A stretch of DNA of 64,000 bases, from positions 1 through 64,000 of the forward strand of contig JBBALI010000002.1 of assembly GCA_040403095.1 (NCBI GenBank). Direction: 5' to 3'. Of this stretch, positions 1 through 8,569 are shown piece by piece (the first letter of the stretch is position 1; each line of letters begins with the position of its first letter). A program made the position numbers and the translations under genes. This DNA comes from JAQVCM01 sp040403095 (GTDB lineage Bacteria > Bacteroidota > Bacteroidia > Flavobacteriales_D > Crocinitomicaceae). Under the pieces are notes generated by a model. It did no database searches. It was given only the letters and a program-made list of their open reading frames with translations, and had not been told where the DNA came from.

Positions 1-305
1 TTTCTCCTTTTTCCATAACGATAAAATTGTGTATCGCTATTTTAGGACTAGACACCAAAAAATTTAAAAAAGACATACAATTATCTATGTCCTAATTGAC
101 CCTGCGCGGGCAATAAAAATCGAAATATCTTATAAAAAAAAATTTGTTGATTGTTTAACCACTCTGAGGTTTCTAAGTGGTTCACAATCGGAGATCAATC
201 GTTAGCCCTAGCAGGGCTATACAATTTTAAAATCACAAACAATACACACCTTCTCCTTGCCCCAGAGGGGCAAAACATACTTCTTACACCTGGTCTTCAA
301 TCCTT
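1..305. other. Gene-free stretch with several short perfect hairpins
   Basis: No convincing gene lies here; the one open frame has no recognisable content. The stretch holds short perfect inverted repeats: GACATA/TATGTC (72-77 with 86-91), AACCACT/AGTGGTT (157-163 with 176-182), TAGCCCT/AGGGCTA (203-209 with 213-219) and TTGCCCC/GGGGCAA (257-273, 3-nt loop). None has a clear U-tract on either strand, so they are not obvious terminators of the isomerase gene that ends at 306. They could belong to a dispersed intergenic repeat or a structured RNA. Confidence 0.5.
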
Positions 306-1286
306 TTATGCCTCCAAGAATTTCTTCAACCCCTCTACAATCACAATTTCATTCACATCGATTCCTTTCAATTCTGATAAATAATATGATGCCCAGTCAA
401 CAACATTGATAAAGTAAATCGAGCGTTCAACGGTTGAATTACCTTTAGCGTTCAAAGTGTATACGAAATCAGTTCTGGTTTTTAGATAATCTTTCGTATA
501 CTGCATGCGTTTCACGTTTTGCGAATGCTCGTCAGGTGTTTCTAAAAACAAAGCACCAAAACGATTGTCACCACCACCCCAAGCGACAAACTCGTTGTGG
601 TTCATCTCAGGTAATACATGTTGCCAACAAAGCAATTTTCCGTTTTCATTGAATTGTTGTTTGGCACGAATCGCGACCGCTTCATAAGCACTTGTTGCAT
701 ATATCGCGATTACTTTGTCTTTCAAAAACTCCGCTAGTTTTTTAGCTTCTTCTTGAATTTCTTTTTCTTCAGCAACAATCAATCTGCGACCCAATTCGAC
801 CGATTCAAGCACATTTCCTTGAATAAATTCCAACTGAAAAAACAAGTTTAGAATTTGAATCAATGAAAAAGCAACTGCTGCACGGGGTTGATTTCCGCTT
901 GGAACTATTGCGCAGTCAAATCCTTTTTCTTTGCAAAACGCCGCTAATTTTCCGCCGGAGCAAACGCCCACTATGTGCGCACCTTTTGCGTGCGCTTTTT
1001 GAATTGTTTCCAAAGATTCCTCAGTATTTCCAGAATAAGAAGAACCAATGACCAAAGAATTTTCGTTTACAAAATGCGGCAAATAATAATCTTGCAAGAA
1101 AATCACTGGAATTTTCAATTCATCTTGCGTCCACTGAACGGCCAATTTAGCACCAATTCCAGATCCTCCCATGCCACAAACCACGATGTTATGGATTGCA
1201 TTTGCAGGTTTTTGGTATTTCATTTCGGAAGCAATTTGAAAAGCTTCAGTAATATTTGCTGGAAATTGAGCGATAAGCTTATGCAT
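306..1286 (-). CDS. Bifunctional phosphoglucose/phosphomannose isomerase, SIS domain
   Basis: A 326-residue SIS-domain sugar isomerase of the bifunctional PGI/PMI family, which interconverts fructose-6-phosphate with glucose-6-phosphate or mannose-6-phosphate in the cytosol. Early glycine-rich motif CGMGGSGIGAK (about residues 37-47) and SSYSGNTEE (about 82-90) form the phosphosugar-binding SIS site. The second half carries FNENGK and an ExNHNE stretch (PEMNHNEFVAW) typical of the PGI/PMI C-terminal SIS domain, where the catalytic Glu/His lie. Length matches the family (about 300-350). It starts with ATG at 1286 and is divergent from the thioesterase gene. The role in glycolysis or in supplying mannose-6-phosphate for surface sugars is inferred from the family. 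Confidence 0.88.
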   Translation of the reverse strand: MHKLIAQFPANITEAFQIASEMKYQKPANAIHNIVVCGMGGSGIGAKLAVQWTQDELKIPVIFLQDYYLPHFVNENSLVIGSSYSGNTEESLETIQKAHAKGAHIVGVCSGGKLAAFCKEKGFDCAIVPSGNQPRAAVAFSLIQILNLFFQLEFIQGNVLESVELGRRLIVAEEKEIQEEAKKLAEFLKDKVIAIYATSAYEAVAIRAKQQFNENGKLLCWQHVLPEMNHNEFVAWGGGDNRFGALFLETPDEHSQNVKRMQYTKDYLKTRTDFVYTLNAKGNSTVERSIYFINVVDWASYYLSELKGIDVNEIVIVEGLKKFLEA

Positions 1287-1378
1287 GGCGTTTTTAATTT
1301 TTACGCAAAGTTAAGGAATAATGATTGAAACAATTGGAATCATCCTATTTTGAAAACCTTTGAGCGAGTAAATTTGCT

Positions 1379-1386
1379 TACCTTTG
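1379..1386 (+). promoter_or_regulatory. Bacteroidota -7 promoter box for the thioesterase gene
   Basis: TACCTTTG matches the Bacteroidota -7 consensus TAnnTTTG. It overlaps the upstream TTG codon at 1384, so that codon cannot be the translation start if this box is used. The first ATG downstream is at 1405, giving a short leader. Confidence 0.6.
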
Positions 1387-1404
1387 TCACACAAATCAAA
1401 GACA

Positions 1405-1920
1405 ATGAAATCAAGAAAAGCGTCAGAAACATTAGCCATCACCACAAGAATTGTTTTACCGAACGATACAAACACCCTAGGAAATTTATTTGGCGGTCAA
1501 TTGCTGGCCTGGATGGACGTAATTGCAAGCGTTTCAGCACATAGACATTCTCGTCGCGTGGTAGTGACTGCCTCTGTAAACAATGTTTCTTTTCGTGAGC
1601 CAATAGGGCATTCTTCAATCGTAACTTTAGAGGCGAAAGTTTCTCGAGCGTTCAGTTCATCAATGGAGGTGTTTGTCGATGTTTTTGTAGAAGATCCTGT
1701 TACAGGAAAAACAAGAAAATCAAACGAAGCGATTTATACTTTTGTGGCTGTTGATCAAAACGGAGGTCCGATTCAAGTGCCTGAATTGGTTCCTGAAACG
1801 GAGGAAGAAAAAGCACGATTTGATGGTGCCATGCGCAGAAAGGAATTGAGTTTGATTTTGGCTGGAAAAATGAAGCCAAGCGATGCCAAAGAACTGCGCG
1901 CTTTGTTTAATGAGGAATAA
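1405..1920 (+). CDS. Acyl-CoA thioesterase, hotdog fold (YciA/BACH type)
   Basis: A 171-residue single-hotdog thioesterase that hydrolyses acyl-CoA to free acid and CoA in the cytosol. The family signature is the N-terminal PNDTNTLGNLFGGQLLAWMD segment, where N, GG and the Asp of WMD form the active site, followed by VNNVSFREPI and the strand-rich centre. The C-terminal helix (MRRKELSLILAGKMK) is common in Bacteroidota members. The ATG at 1405 was chosen because the in-frame TTG at 1384 lies inside a TAnnTTTG promoter box. Its end overlaps the convergent GT9 gene by 14 nt. Chain-length preference cannot be read from sequence. Confidence 0.88.
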   Translation: MKSRKASETLAITTRIVLPNDTNTLGNLFGGQLLAWMDVIASVSAHRHSRRVVVTASVNNVSFREPIGHSSIVTLEAKVSRAFSSSMEVFVDVFVEDPVTGKTRKSNEAIYTFVAVDQNGGPIQVPELVPETEEEKARFDGAMRRKELSLILAGKMKPSDAKELRALFNEE

Positions 1921-2911
1921 TTACTGAACTGAATTTCTCATTCACATCCATTGCAATTGCTTTCGCGTCTTGTAAATTCATGCAATTGAAATGCTTTTTA
2001 GGACAAGTTTTAAATCCAATTTTAGAACATGGACGGCAATTTAGTTCTGCGACTTCGTGCATGGAAAATCCTTTTTCGTTTTGAGGATAATAGGGATACA
2101 TTCCCAATGCGGGAACGGTGTTTCCCCAAACGCTTACAATCGGAATTTGAAATGCAGATGCAATGTGCATCAATCCTGTGTCGTGCGTCAATAAAACGGC
2201 CGCTTGTTTGACAATACTCGCAGATTGTTGCAATGAAAATTTTCCACAAGCATTTACAATTAATTGCTTTGGAAGCGCCGTGACAATGTTTTCAGCAGTT
2301 TCATTGTCCATGGTTCCGCCAGCTAAAATGATGGGATGTTGAATTTGCGATGCAACCTCAATCATTTTGGAAATGGGCATTCTCTTGGTAGCAAATTGCG
2401 CACCAATGGCAAAAGCCACAAATTTTTTGTTTTCAAGACCAAGTGAAGCAATATCAATTTCATCACCAGATTTAAAAAAGAAATCGCACGGAAGATTGTC
2501 ATTTACAACATGCAGTTTTTCAACGGCTTTAAAATACCTTTCAACGATGTGAACATTCGTTTTCATGGATTTTTTGAAGTTCACCAACAACCATTTTTCA
2601 ATATGCAATTTAGGAAAACTTGCGTATGGAACACCAAGTTTGCGAATCAAACTTTTGGTTCTTATGTTGTTATGCAAATCGACTAAAAAATCAAATTGTT
2701 CGGCTTTTAATTGCTGAATAAGTTCATCGATTGACTTATCGATTGACCAAGTTTTATGGATGAATGGGTTTGTTGCAACGATGCTTTCAAAAGATCTTTT
2801 GGTAATGAAATGAATCTCGGCATTAGGAATTTGTTGGTGTATGCATCTGACGATTGGAGAAGTCAATACAATGTCTCCAATTGAACTAAAACGCACCACT
2901 AAAATCTTCAT
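1907..2911 (-). CDS. Glycosyltransferase family 9 (heptosyltransferase-like)
   Basis: A 334-residue GT9 protein related to ADP-heptose:LPS heptosyltransferases WaaC/WaaF, probably adding a sugar to the LPS core at the inner membrane. It opens with MKILVVRFSSIGDIVLTSP, the classic GT9 N-terminus with its SSIGD loop. The C-terminal half has FAIGAQFATKR and LTHDTGLMHIA, the conserved sugar-nucleotide site with the D-T-G-L-x-H-I motif. The ATG at 2911 is preferred over a 22-residue upstream extension that lacks family similarity. It overlaps the convergent thioesterase gene at its 3' end. Donor and acceptor are inferred; KdsB at 7449 shows that Kdo-type LPS is made. Confidence 0.85.
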   Translation of the reverse strand: MKILVVRFSSIGDIVLTSPIVRCIHQQIPNAEIHFITKRSFESIVATNPFIHKTWSIDKSIDELIQQLKAEQFDFLVDLHNNIRTKSLIRKLGVPYASFPKLHIEKWLLVNFKKSMKTNVHIVERYFKAVEKLHVVNDNLPCDFFFKSGDEIDIASLGLENKKFVAFAIGAQFATKRMPISKMIEVASQIQHPIILAGGTMDNETAENIVTALPKQLIVNACGKFSLQQSASIVKQAAVLLTHDTGLMHIASAFQIPIVSVWGNTVPALGMYPYYPQNEKGFSMHEVAELNCRPCSKIGFKTCPKKHFNCMNLQDAKAIAMDVNEKFSSVIIPH

Positions 2912-2940
2912 GAATTCAAAGGTAATAGAATATTTGAAAC

Positions 2941-2971
2941 AAAAAAAGGTGTGCATCATTTGATGCACACC
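2941..2971 (-). terminator. Intrinsic terminator of the T9SS cargo gene
   Basis: Perfect 11-bp inverted repeat GGTGTGCATCA/TGATGCACACC (2948-2958 with 2961-2971) with a 2-nt loop. Read on the minus strand it is followed by seven T residues (plus-strand A-run 2941-2947). It lies just past the end of the gene at 2994 and separates it from the GT9 gene. Confidence 0.85.
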
Positions 2972-2993
2972 TTTCAAAAAATGAGTGAGAATA

Positions 2994-3713
2994 TTATTCT
3001 TTAATCAATTTCATCACTTCAGTTCCTTTGTCGTGATTTACAGTAACAAAGTATAAACCGTTATTTAATCCTTCTAAATTCATTTCCAAAGAAGCACCTT
3101 CAAACATGTTGTATGTTTTGACTATTTTTCCTTCTGCATTTGTCAAAGTAATATTGTTTTGACCTTTCAAGCCATCAATAACCACTTTGCTGTACGCTGG
3201 ATTTGGATATAATTTAAACATTGAATTTGTGTTTTCATCAATATCTGCAGTACAAGTTCCAATTACAATTTTGTAATAAGTCAAAGTAAAGTCTTGAGAT
3301 TGAGGAAGACCTTGAACTGTCACATAGGCAGTCAAGTCAAAAACCAAATTGTAAGTTCCAGCAGTATTGCAAATACCTTGAATTGTAGCGCAACCTGTTG
3401 CTCCACCTATGAAAGCACAAGAACTTGGGTTACAAGAGTAATTGATTCCTGGAGGAAGACCAGATACGTTTACCAATTTAATACTGTCAATTGTTGCAGG
3501 AACAGGAAAACCGAAAACAGGCACAGTTGTATCCAAAGGCACAACATTTTGAACAATTTGCGTGTATTGTTGGCCAACACATCCACCAACAAAGTTCGTT
3601 GCACTGTCAGGATAGATTCCAGAACTAGTTAAAGTTGGATCAGGTGTACATTGTGCATTCAAATTTAAAGCTCCGAAAAATGCTACAGAAGCTATAAGTA
3701 ATAGTTTTTTCAT
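2994..3713 (-). CDS. Secreted protein with T9SS type A sorting domain
   Basis: A 239-residue exported protein. Residues 1-20 are a signal peptide (MKKLLLIASVAFFGALNLNAQ). The middle (about 20-155) is a cysteine-containing beta-rich domain that I do not recognise, with patches such as GLPPGINYSC that occur in PKD/Ig-like cell-surface proteins. The last 75 residues are a type A Por-secretion tail: FKLYPNPAYSKVVIDG, then GLNNGLYFVTV, ending EVMKLIKE. Such tails direct passage through the T9SS pore and are removed at the surface. Monocistronic, with its own terminator. The specific function is unknown. Confidence 0.82.
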   Translation of the reverse strand: MKKLLLIASVAFFGALNLNAQCTPDPTLTSSGIYPDSATNFVGGCVGQQYTQIVQNVVPLDTTVPVFGFPVPATIDSIKLVNVSGLPPGINYSCNPSSCAFIGGATGCATIQGICNTAGTYNLVFDLTAYVTVQGLPQSQDFTLTYYKIVIGTCTADIDENTNSMFKLYPNPAYSKVVIDGLKGQNNITLTNAEGKIVKTYNMFEGASLEMNLEGLNNGLYFVTVNHDKGTEVMKLIKE

Positions 3714-3816
3714 AGTTATTCATTTATGATTTTCAAGGTAAAAGTAAAACAAAAAATAGACAATTGAATATTCAGTTTATTTTTTTTTGATTTTAACATT
3801 CTAAAACAGAGAAAAT

Positions 3817-4941
3817 CTAAGCCAATTTATACCTTTTTCCTGGAAGGGACTTTACTAAACCTAAAAATTCTAAATTCAAAAGTAGTCCGCTAATTGTTCC
3901 AGCGGAAACACCAATTTTAAGCGTTAAAAAATCTATGCTGGCTGTTTCCTTGTCTTGCAAAAAGGTCACTATTTCCTTTTCTTCCTCATTCAAGTCGTCC
4001 AAAAATAAATTCTTTTGAACAGGAACTGAATTTTTCTCGTTTTCCCAATCCATGATTCTAAAAAAATCTTTGCTTTCGGTTATTAAATGCGCTCGATCAT
4101 TTTGAATTAGAAAGTTACAACCTTTCGAATATTCTTTAAAAATGTCTCCAGGATATGCGAAAACATCGCGATTGTAATCGTTTGCTAATTCAGCAGTAAT
4201 CAGCGATCCGCCTTTTGCGCCACTTTCAATTACAATTGTTGCATCGCACATACCTGCAACAATTCTATTTCTCATCGGAAAATTCATCCTGTCTGGATCA
4301 GTTCCAGGGAGAAATTCAGTTAAAACACCTCCATTTTTTTGCATTTGTAAAGCTGTATTTTTGTGAATAGCAGGATACATTCGGTCTAAACCATGACCTA
4401 GTACGCCAATCGTTTCGATTCCATATTTTATGCAAAGTTGGTGCACATAAATATCAATTCCATAAGCCAAACCACTCACTACGACAATATTTTTGCCAAC
4501 AAAAGATGAAATTAATTCGTCACAAATGGCTTTTCCATAGTCAGAAGCATTTCTCGTTCCTACAATTGCAACAGTTTTAGGAGTATTGAAATTCATTTCT
4601 CCTTTACCATATAAAATTAAAGGAGCATCTTCACATTGGTTTAAACGTTGTGGGAATTCTGCAGATTGATAAAAATAACTTTTAATTGAATTTTTAACAA
4701 AAAATTCAACAAAGGGCTCCGACTTTTTTAAAGCTTCATTGCGGTTGATTTGAGACAAAGTCACTTGTCCTAAACCTTGAATTTTCAATAAATTATGGAT
4801 TTTTTCCTCGAAAAAGGATTCGACACTATCCACCTGAGAAAGAATGTTTCTAATTCTTTTTTTTCCAACTTTATTCAATAAAGTGAGTGCAATTTGTTGT
4901 TGTAAATCGGTATAATTCAAAATAATTGGTATTTTCGGCAT
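3817..4941 (-). CDS. dprA: DNA-processing protein DprA
   Basis: A 374-residue DprA/Smf protein, which binds incoming single-stranded DNA and loads RecA in transformation or recombination. Residues about 10-70 hold a helix-hairpin-helix-like SAM region (LNKVGKKRIRNIL, IQGLGQVTLS). The Rossmann core follows: VAIVGTRNASDYG, VVVSGLAYGIDIYVH, GVLGHGLDRMYP, NFPMRNRIVAGM and GAKGGSLITAELA. The last 65 residues are the winged-helix-like DprA C-terminal domain. ATG at 4941 is used; an in-frame TTG five codons upstream lies within the probable promoter. It is divergent from the TonB receptor gene with only 23 nt between start codons. Confidence 0.93.
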   Translation of the reverse strand: MPKIPIILNYTDLQQQIALTLLNKVGKKRIRNILSQVDSVESFFEEKIHNLLKIQGLGQVTLSQINRNEALKKSEPFVEFFVKNSIKSYFYQSAEFPQRLNQCEDAPLILYGKGEMNFNTPKTVAIVGTRNASDYGKAICDELISSFVGKNIVVVSGLAYGIDIYVHQLCIKYGIETIGVLGHGLDRMYPAIHKNTALQMQKNGGVLTEFLPGTDPDRMNFPMRNRIVAGMCDATIVIESGAKGGSLITAELANDYNRDVFAYPGDIFKEYSKGCNFLIQNDRAHLITESKDFFRIMDWENEKNSVPVQKNLFLDDLNEEEKEIVTFLQDKETASIDFLTLKIGVSAGTISGLLLNLEFLGLVKSLPGKRYKLA

Positions 4942-4964
4942 ATTAAAGTTAAGCAAAAAACCCT

Positions 4965-7343
4965 ATGAAACAAATTTTACTATTCATTTTTCTTCCTGTA
5001 TTTTGCTATGGACAGGACATCAAAGGAAAAGTAGTCGATAATTCGAACAATCAAGGTTTACCCGGAGCTAAATTGCAAACTTCCGAAGGAAAAAAAGCTA
5101 CTGCAAACCCGGATGGATCTTTTACAATAGCATATAGCCAACTACCTTTTAAATTGATTGTTTCAGCAGAAACTTTCGTTAATGACACCATAGATGTTAC
5201 TGCAGTTGAATACCTCACTTTAAAATTAAATACTGAAGTAATTGAAATCAACACGTTGGTTGTTACAGCTTCTCGAAGAGGACAAAAAATAGAAGAAGTT
5301 CCTATTTCTATGGAGGTTATAAAACCAGCCCTGGTAGATCATAAAGCAATTTCAGATCTTGAGCAGGCGGTTGACCAAAGTCCGGGTGTTTATGCGATGG
5401 ATGGTCAAGTCAGTATAAGAGGAGGTAGCGGCTATTCTTACGGGGCAGGAAGCCGTGTTTTATTGCTTTGGAATGATGTTCCAATGTTGTCAGGAGATGC
5501 TGGTGATGCCAAATGGAATACCATTCCAATAGAACTTTCATCAAGAATTGAAGTTATTAAAGGAGCATCGTCTGTACTTTATGGGAGTGGGGCATTAAAT
5601 GGAATTATTGCAGTAACTGAGCAAGACCCGAGTAGAAAAGGGCAGTTAAAAGTCAAACTTCAATCTGGAATTTATGATGATTCTAAAAGGGAAAGTTTGA
5701 ATTGGCGGAGAAAAAACCCCACTTTTCAATTGGCGGAGATTACCTATGGAAAGATGTTCAAGAAATTTGGCTTTAATATTTCTACAACTAGTTTTATAAA
5801 TAAAGGCTATCGAGATGGAGAATCAGAAAAACGAGGCAGGGTAAGTGGCTCTTTTGTCTATAAGCCAGAAAAAGTAAAAGGTTTGAAAATAGGTCTGGGG
5901 TATTCAGTTCATTACCAAGAATTAGGATCTTTTGTGGTTTGGGAAAGCGATTCCTTGGCCTATCAACCACAAGGTGGAAGCGATGTTTCTATTCCAGGGT
6001 CTTCACTAATTATCAACAAAGGAACAAGAATAAATATCGATCCATATTTGAAATATATAACCAAAAATGGAAATAAGCATAACTTGAGAACGAGAGTATA
6101 TAGAGTTTTAAATGAGAGCATTACAAATTCCGCACAAAATTCAGTTGCTTTGACCTACTATGCTGATTATAATTACCAGAAAACTTGGAATAAAACTTGG
6201 TTTTTAACGACAGGTGCCACATCGAACATTTCAATTGTTAATTCGGCATTGTATGGAGACCACCAATCTTATAATTATTCGGGGTACGCCCAATTGGATA
6301 AGAAATTGAAAAAATTAGATTTTACCGCAGGCTTGAGGTTTGAATATTTTGAGCAAGATGGAAGAAAAGGTGATTCTGATTTTTATTTTGGGAAAGATGA
6401 TAAAAATAAAGTACCCGTTTTTCCAATTTTCAGAACAGCTGTACATTATGAATTATTCAAATTTACGCATTTAAGAGCTTCATTTGGTCAAGGTGTTCGA
6501 TATCCTGCCATCGCTGAGCGTTACACACAAACTTCTGTGGGTGGTTTAAACGTGTTTCCTAATCCTTTCTTGAAAAGAGAAACTGGATGGGCAGGCGAAA
6601 TTGGGTTAAAACAGGGCGTTAAAATTGGCAAAAATTGGAAAGGTTTATTAGATATTTCAGGTTTTGTTAACCAATATGATGACATGATGGAATTTACATT
6701 CGGTGTTTATAACCCAAAGAATGGAAATCCATTAAATCCACTAATTCCTGCGGATGCAGCTGTTTTTTCACAGTTATTAAGCGAGGGATATCAAATTTCA
6801 AACTTAGTAGGGTTTAGAGCTGCAAATTCTGAAAAAGCAAGAATTTCCGGTATAGAAGGTTCATTTAGTAGTGAAGGAAAAATTGGTAAGGTAGAGCTGA
6901 TAGCATTGCTAGGTTATACATATATGAATCCAATATCTTTGAATTCAAATAAAGATTACCGTTCAACATTTTCCGATACGACAGGAAATTTGTTAAAATA
7001 CAGATTTAAACATTTGGCAAAAGCAGACATTGAAGCAGTTTACAAAGGTTTTAGCTTAGGTTTTTCTGCCAGATATAACAGTTATATGAAAAACATTGAT
7101 AAGATTTTTGAAGAAGAGGTTTTACCATCGTCAGGAATTTACATTTTACCAGGGTTGAAAAAATACAGACAAGAGCACAATGGTGGAAATTTGGTTTTTG
7201 ATGCCAGAGTTGGTTATGAAATCAATGAGAATTACCGTTTAGGATTTGTTGTAAACAACTTTTTGAATACTGAATACATGGGTCGACCTGGAGATATCCA
7301 AGCGCCTAGAAATTTCATTTTGCAAATTCAAGCGAAAATCTAA
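4965..7343 (+). CDS. TonB-dependent outer-membrane receptor
   Basis: A 792-residue outer-membrane receptor. Signal peptide about 1-17 (MKQILLFIFLPVFCYG). Residues about 18-95 are a carboxypeptidase-regulatory-like (CarboxypepD_reg) beta-sandwich: IKGKVVDNSNNQGLPGAKL. The plug domain follows (VVTASRRGQKIEEVPISMEVI, VYAMDGQVSIRGGSGYSYGAG, IEVIKGASSVLYGSGALNG), then a 22-strand-type barrel ending in aromatic/hydrophobic strands (FILQIQAKI). This layout suits energy-dependent import of a scarce nutrient such as a metal chelate or vitamin. No SusD partner lies downstream, so glycan uptake is less likely. The substrate cannot be named. Confidence 0.92.
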   Translation: MKQILLFIFLPVFCYGQDIKGKVVDNSNNQGLPGAKLQTSEGKKATANPDGSFTIAYSQLPFKLIVSAETFVNDTIDVTAVEYLTLKLNTEVIEINTLVVTASRRGQKIEEVPISMEVIKPALVDHKAISDLEQAVDQSPGVYAMDGQVSIRGGSGYSYGAGSRVLLLWNDVPMLSGDAGDAKWNTIPIELSSRIEVIKGASSVLYGSGALNGIIAVTEQDPSRKGQLKVKLQSGIYDDSKRESLNWRRKNPTFQLAEITYGKMFKKFGFNISTTSFINKGYRDGESEKRGRVSGSFVYKPEKVKGLKIGLGYSVHYQELGSFVVWESDSLAYQPQGGSDVSIPGSSLIINKGTRINIDPYLKYITKNGNKHNLRTRVYRVLNESITNSAQNSVALTYYADYNYQKTWNKTWFLTTGATSNISIVNSALYGDHQSYNYSGYAQLDKKLKKLDFTAGLRFEYFEQDGRKGDSDFYFGKDDKNKVPVFPIFRTAVHYELFKFTHLRASFGQGVRYPAIAERYTQTSVGGLNVFPNPFLKRETGWAGEIGLKQGVKIGKNWKGLLDISGFVNQYDDMMEFTFGVYNPKNGNPLNPLIPADAAVFSQLLSEGYQISNLVGFRAANSEKARISGIEGSFSSEGKIGKVELIALLGYTYMNPISLNSNKDYRSTFSDTTGNLLKYRFKHLAKADIEAVYKGFSLGFSARYNSYMKNIDKIFEEEVLPSSGIYILPGLKKYRQEHNGGNLVFDARVGYEINENYRLGFVVNNFLNTEYMGRPGDIQAPRNFILQIQAKI

Positions 7344-7363
7344 TTTCATTCTATTTAATATTT

Positions 7364-7401
7364 AAAACTGTCAATTTCACTTTGGAGCTGACAGTTTTTT
7401 T
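7364..7401 (+). terminator. Intrinsic terminator after the TonB receptor gene
   Basis: AAAACTGTCA (7364-7373) pairs with TGACAGTTTT (7389-7398) around a 15-nt loop and is followed by a T-run to 7401. It lies 20 nt after the receptor stop codon. Confidence 0.85.
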
Positions 7402-7448
7402 ATGCCATTTAATTTCTAATTTAGCAGAGAAATCAAAACAAGACCAAA

Positions 7449-8186
7449 TTGAAAGTTTTAGGCATTATACCAGCAAGATACGGCTCATCTCGATTTCCGG
7501 GAAAGCCACTGATAGATTTGAAGGGCAAAAGCATGATTCAACGCGTATATGAAGGCGCTAAAAAATCTACTATGCTTTCAGAGGTGATTGTAGCAACAGA
7601 CGATAAAAGAATTGTTGAAGCCGTAAAATCTTTTGGAGGAAAAGTAATGATGACTAAAGATTCTCATCCAAGCGGAACGGATCGCTGTGGAGAAATCGCC
7701 AATCATTTTAATGACATTGACGTGGTAGTCAACATTCAAGGGGATGAGCCTTTGGTTGATTTCAGACAATTAGACGCTTTGATTAAAGCATTTGAAGATT
7801 CCGATGTTCAAATTGCCACCCTAGGAATTAGGGACATTGATATGGAAGCTATTTTGAATCCTAATCGAATCAAGGTGGTTGTCAATCATGAAAATCAAGC
7901 CTTGTATTTTTCACGCAGTCCAATTCCAAATTTTGCGAATTCAAAAGAAGAACCACTAATACAATATCCCTATTTGCGTCACATTGGTTTATATGCCTAT
8001 CGCGCTGAGACCCTAAAAAAGATTATTCAATTAACGCCAACAGCTTTAGAACAAATAGAATCTTTAGAGCAATTGCGGTGGTTGTATTATGGATTTTCAA
8101 TTAAACTGGTAGAAACAAACATCGAAACACCCAATATAGACGTGCCAGAAGATGTTAAAAAGGTACTGAGCGCTATCTTAGATTGA
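7449..8186 (+). CDS. kdsB: 3-deoxy-manno-octulosonate cytidylyltransferase
   Basis: A 245-residue CMP-Kdo synthetase, which activates Kdo with CTP before it is added to lipid A. Diagnostic motifs: IIPARYGSSRFPGKPL at the N-terminus (nucleotide site), VVNIQGDEPLV (metal-binding Asp), then SRSPIPN and HIGLYAYR. Length is the family norm (about 245-250). The start is TTG at 7449; it places the PAR motif at residue 8 as in homologues, and no ATG fits. TAATTTAG at 7417-7424 is one base off the -7 consensus. It is a single gene behind the receptor terminator. Confidence 0.95.
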   Translation: MKVLGIIPARYGSSRFPGKPLIDLKGKSMIQRVYEGAKKSTMLSEVIVATDDKRIVEAVKSFGGKVMMTKDSHPSGTDRCGEIANHFNDIDVVVNIQGDEPLVDFRQLDALIKAFEDSDVQIATLGIRDIDMEAILNPNRIKVVVNHENQALYFSRSPIPNFANSKEEPLIQYPYLRHIGLYAYRAETLKKIIQLTPTALEQIESLEQLRWLYYGFSIKLVETNIETPNIDVPEDVKKVLSAILD

Positions 8187-8333
8187 AGGGAAAATCATTA
8201 ATTCACAATTATCTTTTCAATTAAATGTGTCTACTTTCAAGGGTTTTGAAAACTTAAAATAATTGAAAAGGTATAAATATTCAAAGATAAACCGCCAATA
8301 TTCATTTTCATGCCGATGATTGAATCATCACAC

Positions 8334-8341
8334 TATATTTG
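8334..8341 (+). promoter_or_regulatory. -7 promoter box for the candidate structured RNA
   Basis: TATATTTG is an exact match to TAnnTTTG. It lies 18-19 nt upstream of the closing stem of the RNA at 8360, so transcription would begin near 8348. A good -33 TTTG is not evident; the closest is a T-run at 8305-8308. Confidence 0.5.
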
Positions 8342-8347
8342 TTAAAG

Positions 8348-8536
8348 AAATAAGGAGATAAAAATCAGGTTATTATTTGAGTCTTGGTTTCGTAAAGTAA
8401 AGAATGTGACGCAACTGCATTGGAGAGGCAGTTTTCATTTTCTAGTTTGATTTAAGAGTATAATAGTTCTTTTGTCACATGATTTACCCGAAGCCGTGAA
8501 CTTGTTCAAAGCTTTAATTGATAACCTGATTTTTTT
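8348..8536 (+). ncRNA. Candidate rod-shaped small RNA (6S-like architecture)
   Basis: No protein gene fits here, but the DNA can fold into nested helices. The outer stem is a perfect 14-bp pairing, 8360-8373 with 8521-8534 (AAAAATCAGGTTAT with ATAACCTGATTTTT). Inside it: 8376-8380/8506-8510; 8386-8392/8489-8495 (one G-U); 8393-8396/8483-8486; and 8404-8410/8474-8480 (ATGTGAC/GTCACAT). A terminal hairpin AACTGC/GCAGTT lies at 8413-8418/8428-8433. The outer stem ends in seven T residues (8530-8536), so it can itself terminate transcription. A TAnnTTTG box sits upstream. A long interrupted rod of about 180 nt recalls 6S RNA, but family membership was not tested. Confidence 0.55.
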
Positions 8537-8569
8537 AAATTTAAAACTACAGTTTAATAATAACAAATT

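Noticed and set aside
1384..1404. TTG start of the thioesterase frame
   Set aside because: It overlaps a TAnnTTTG promoter box; the ATG at 1405 also fits the family N-terminus better.
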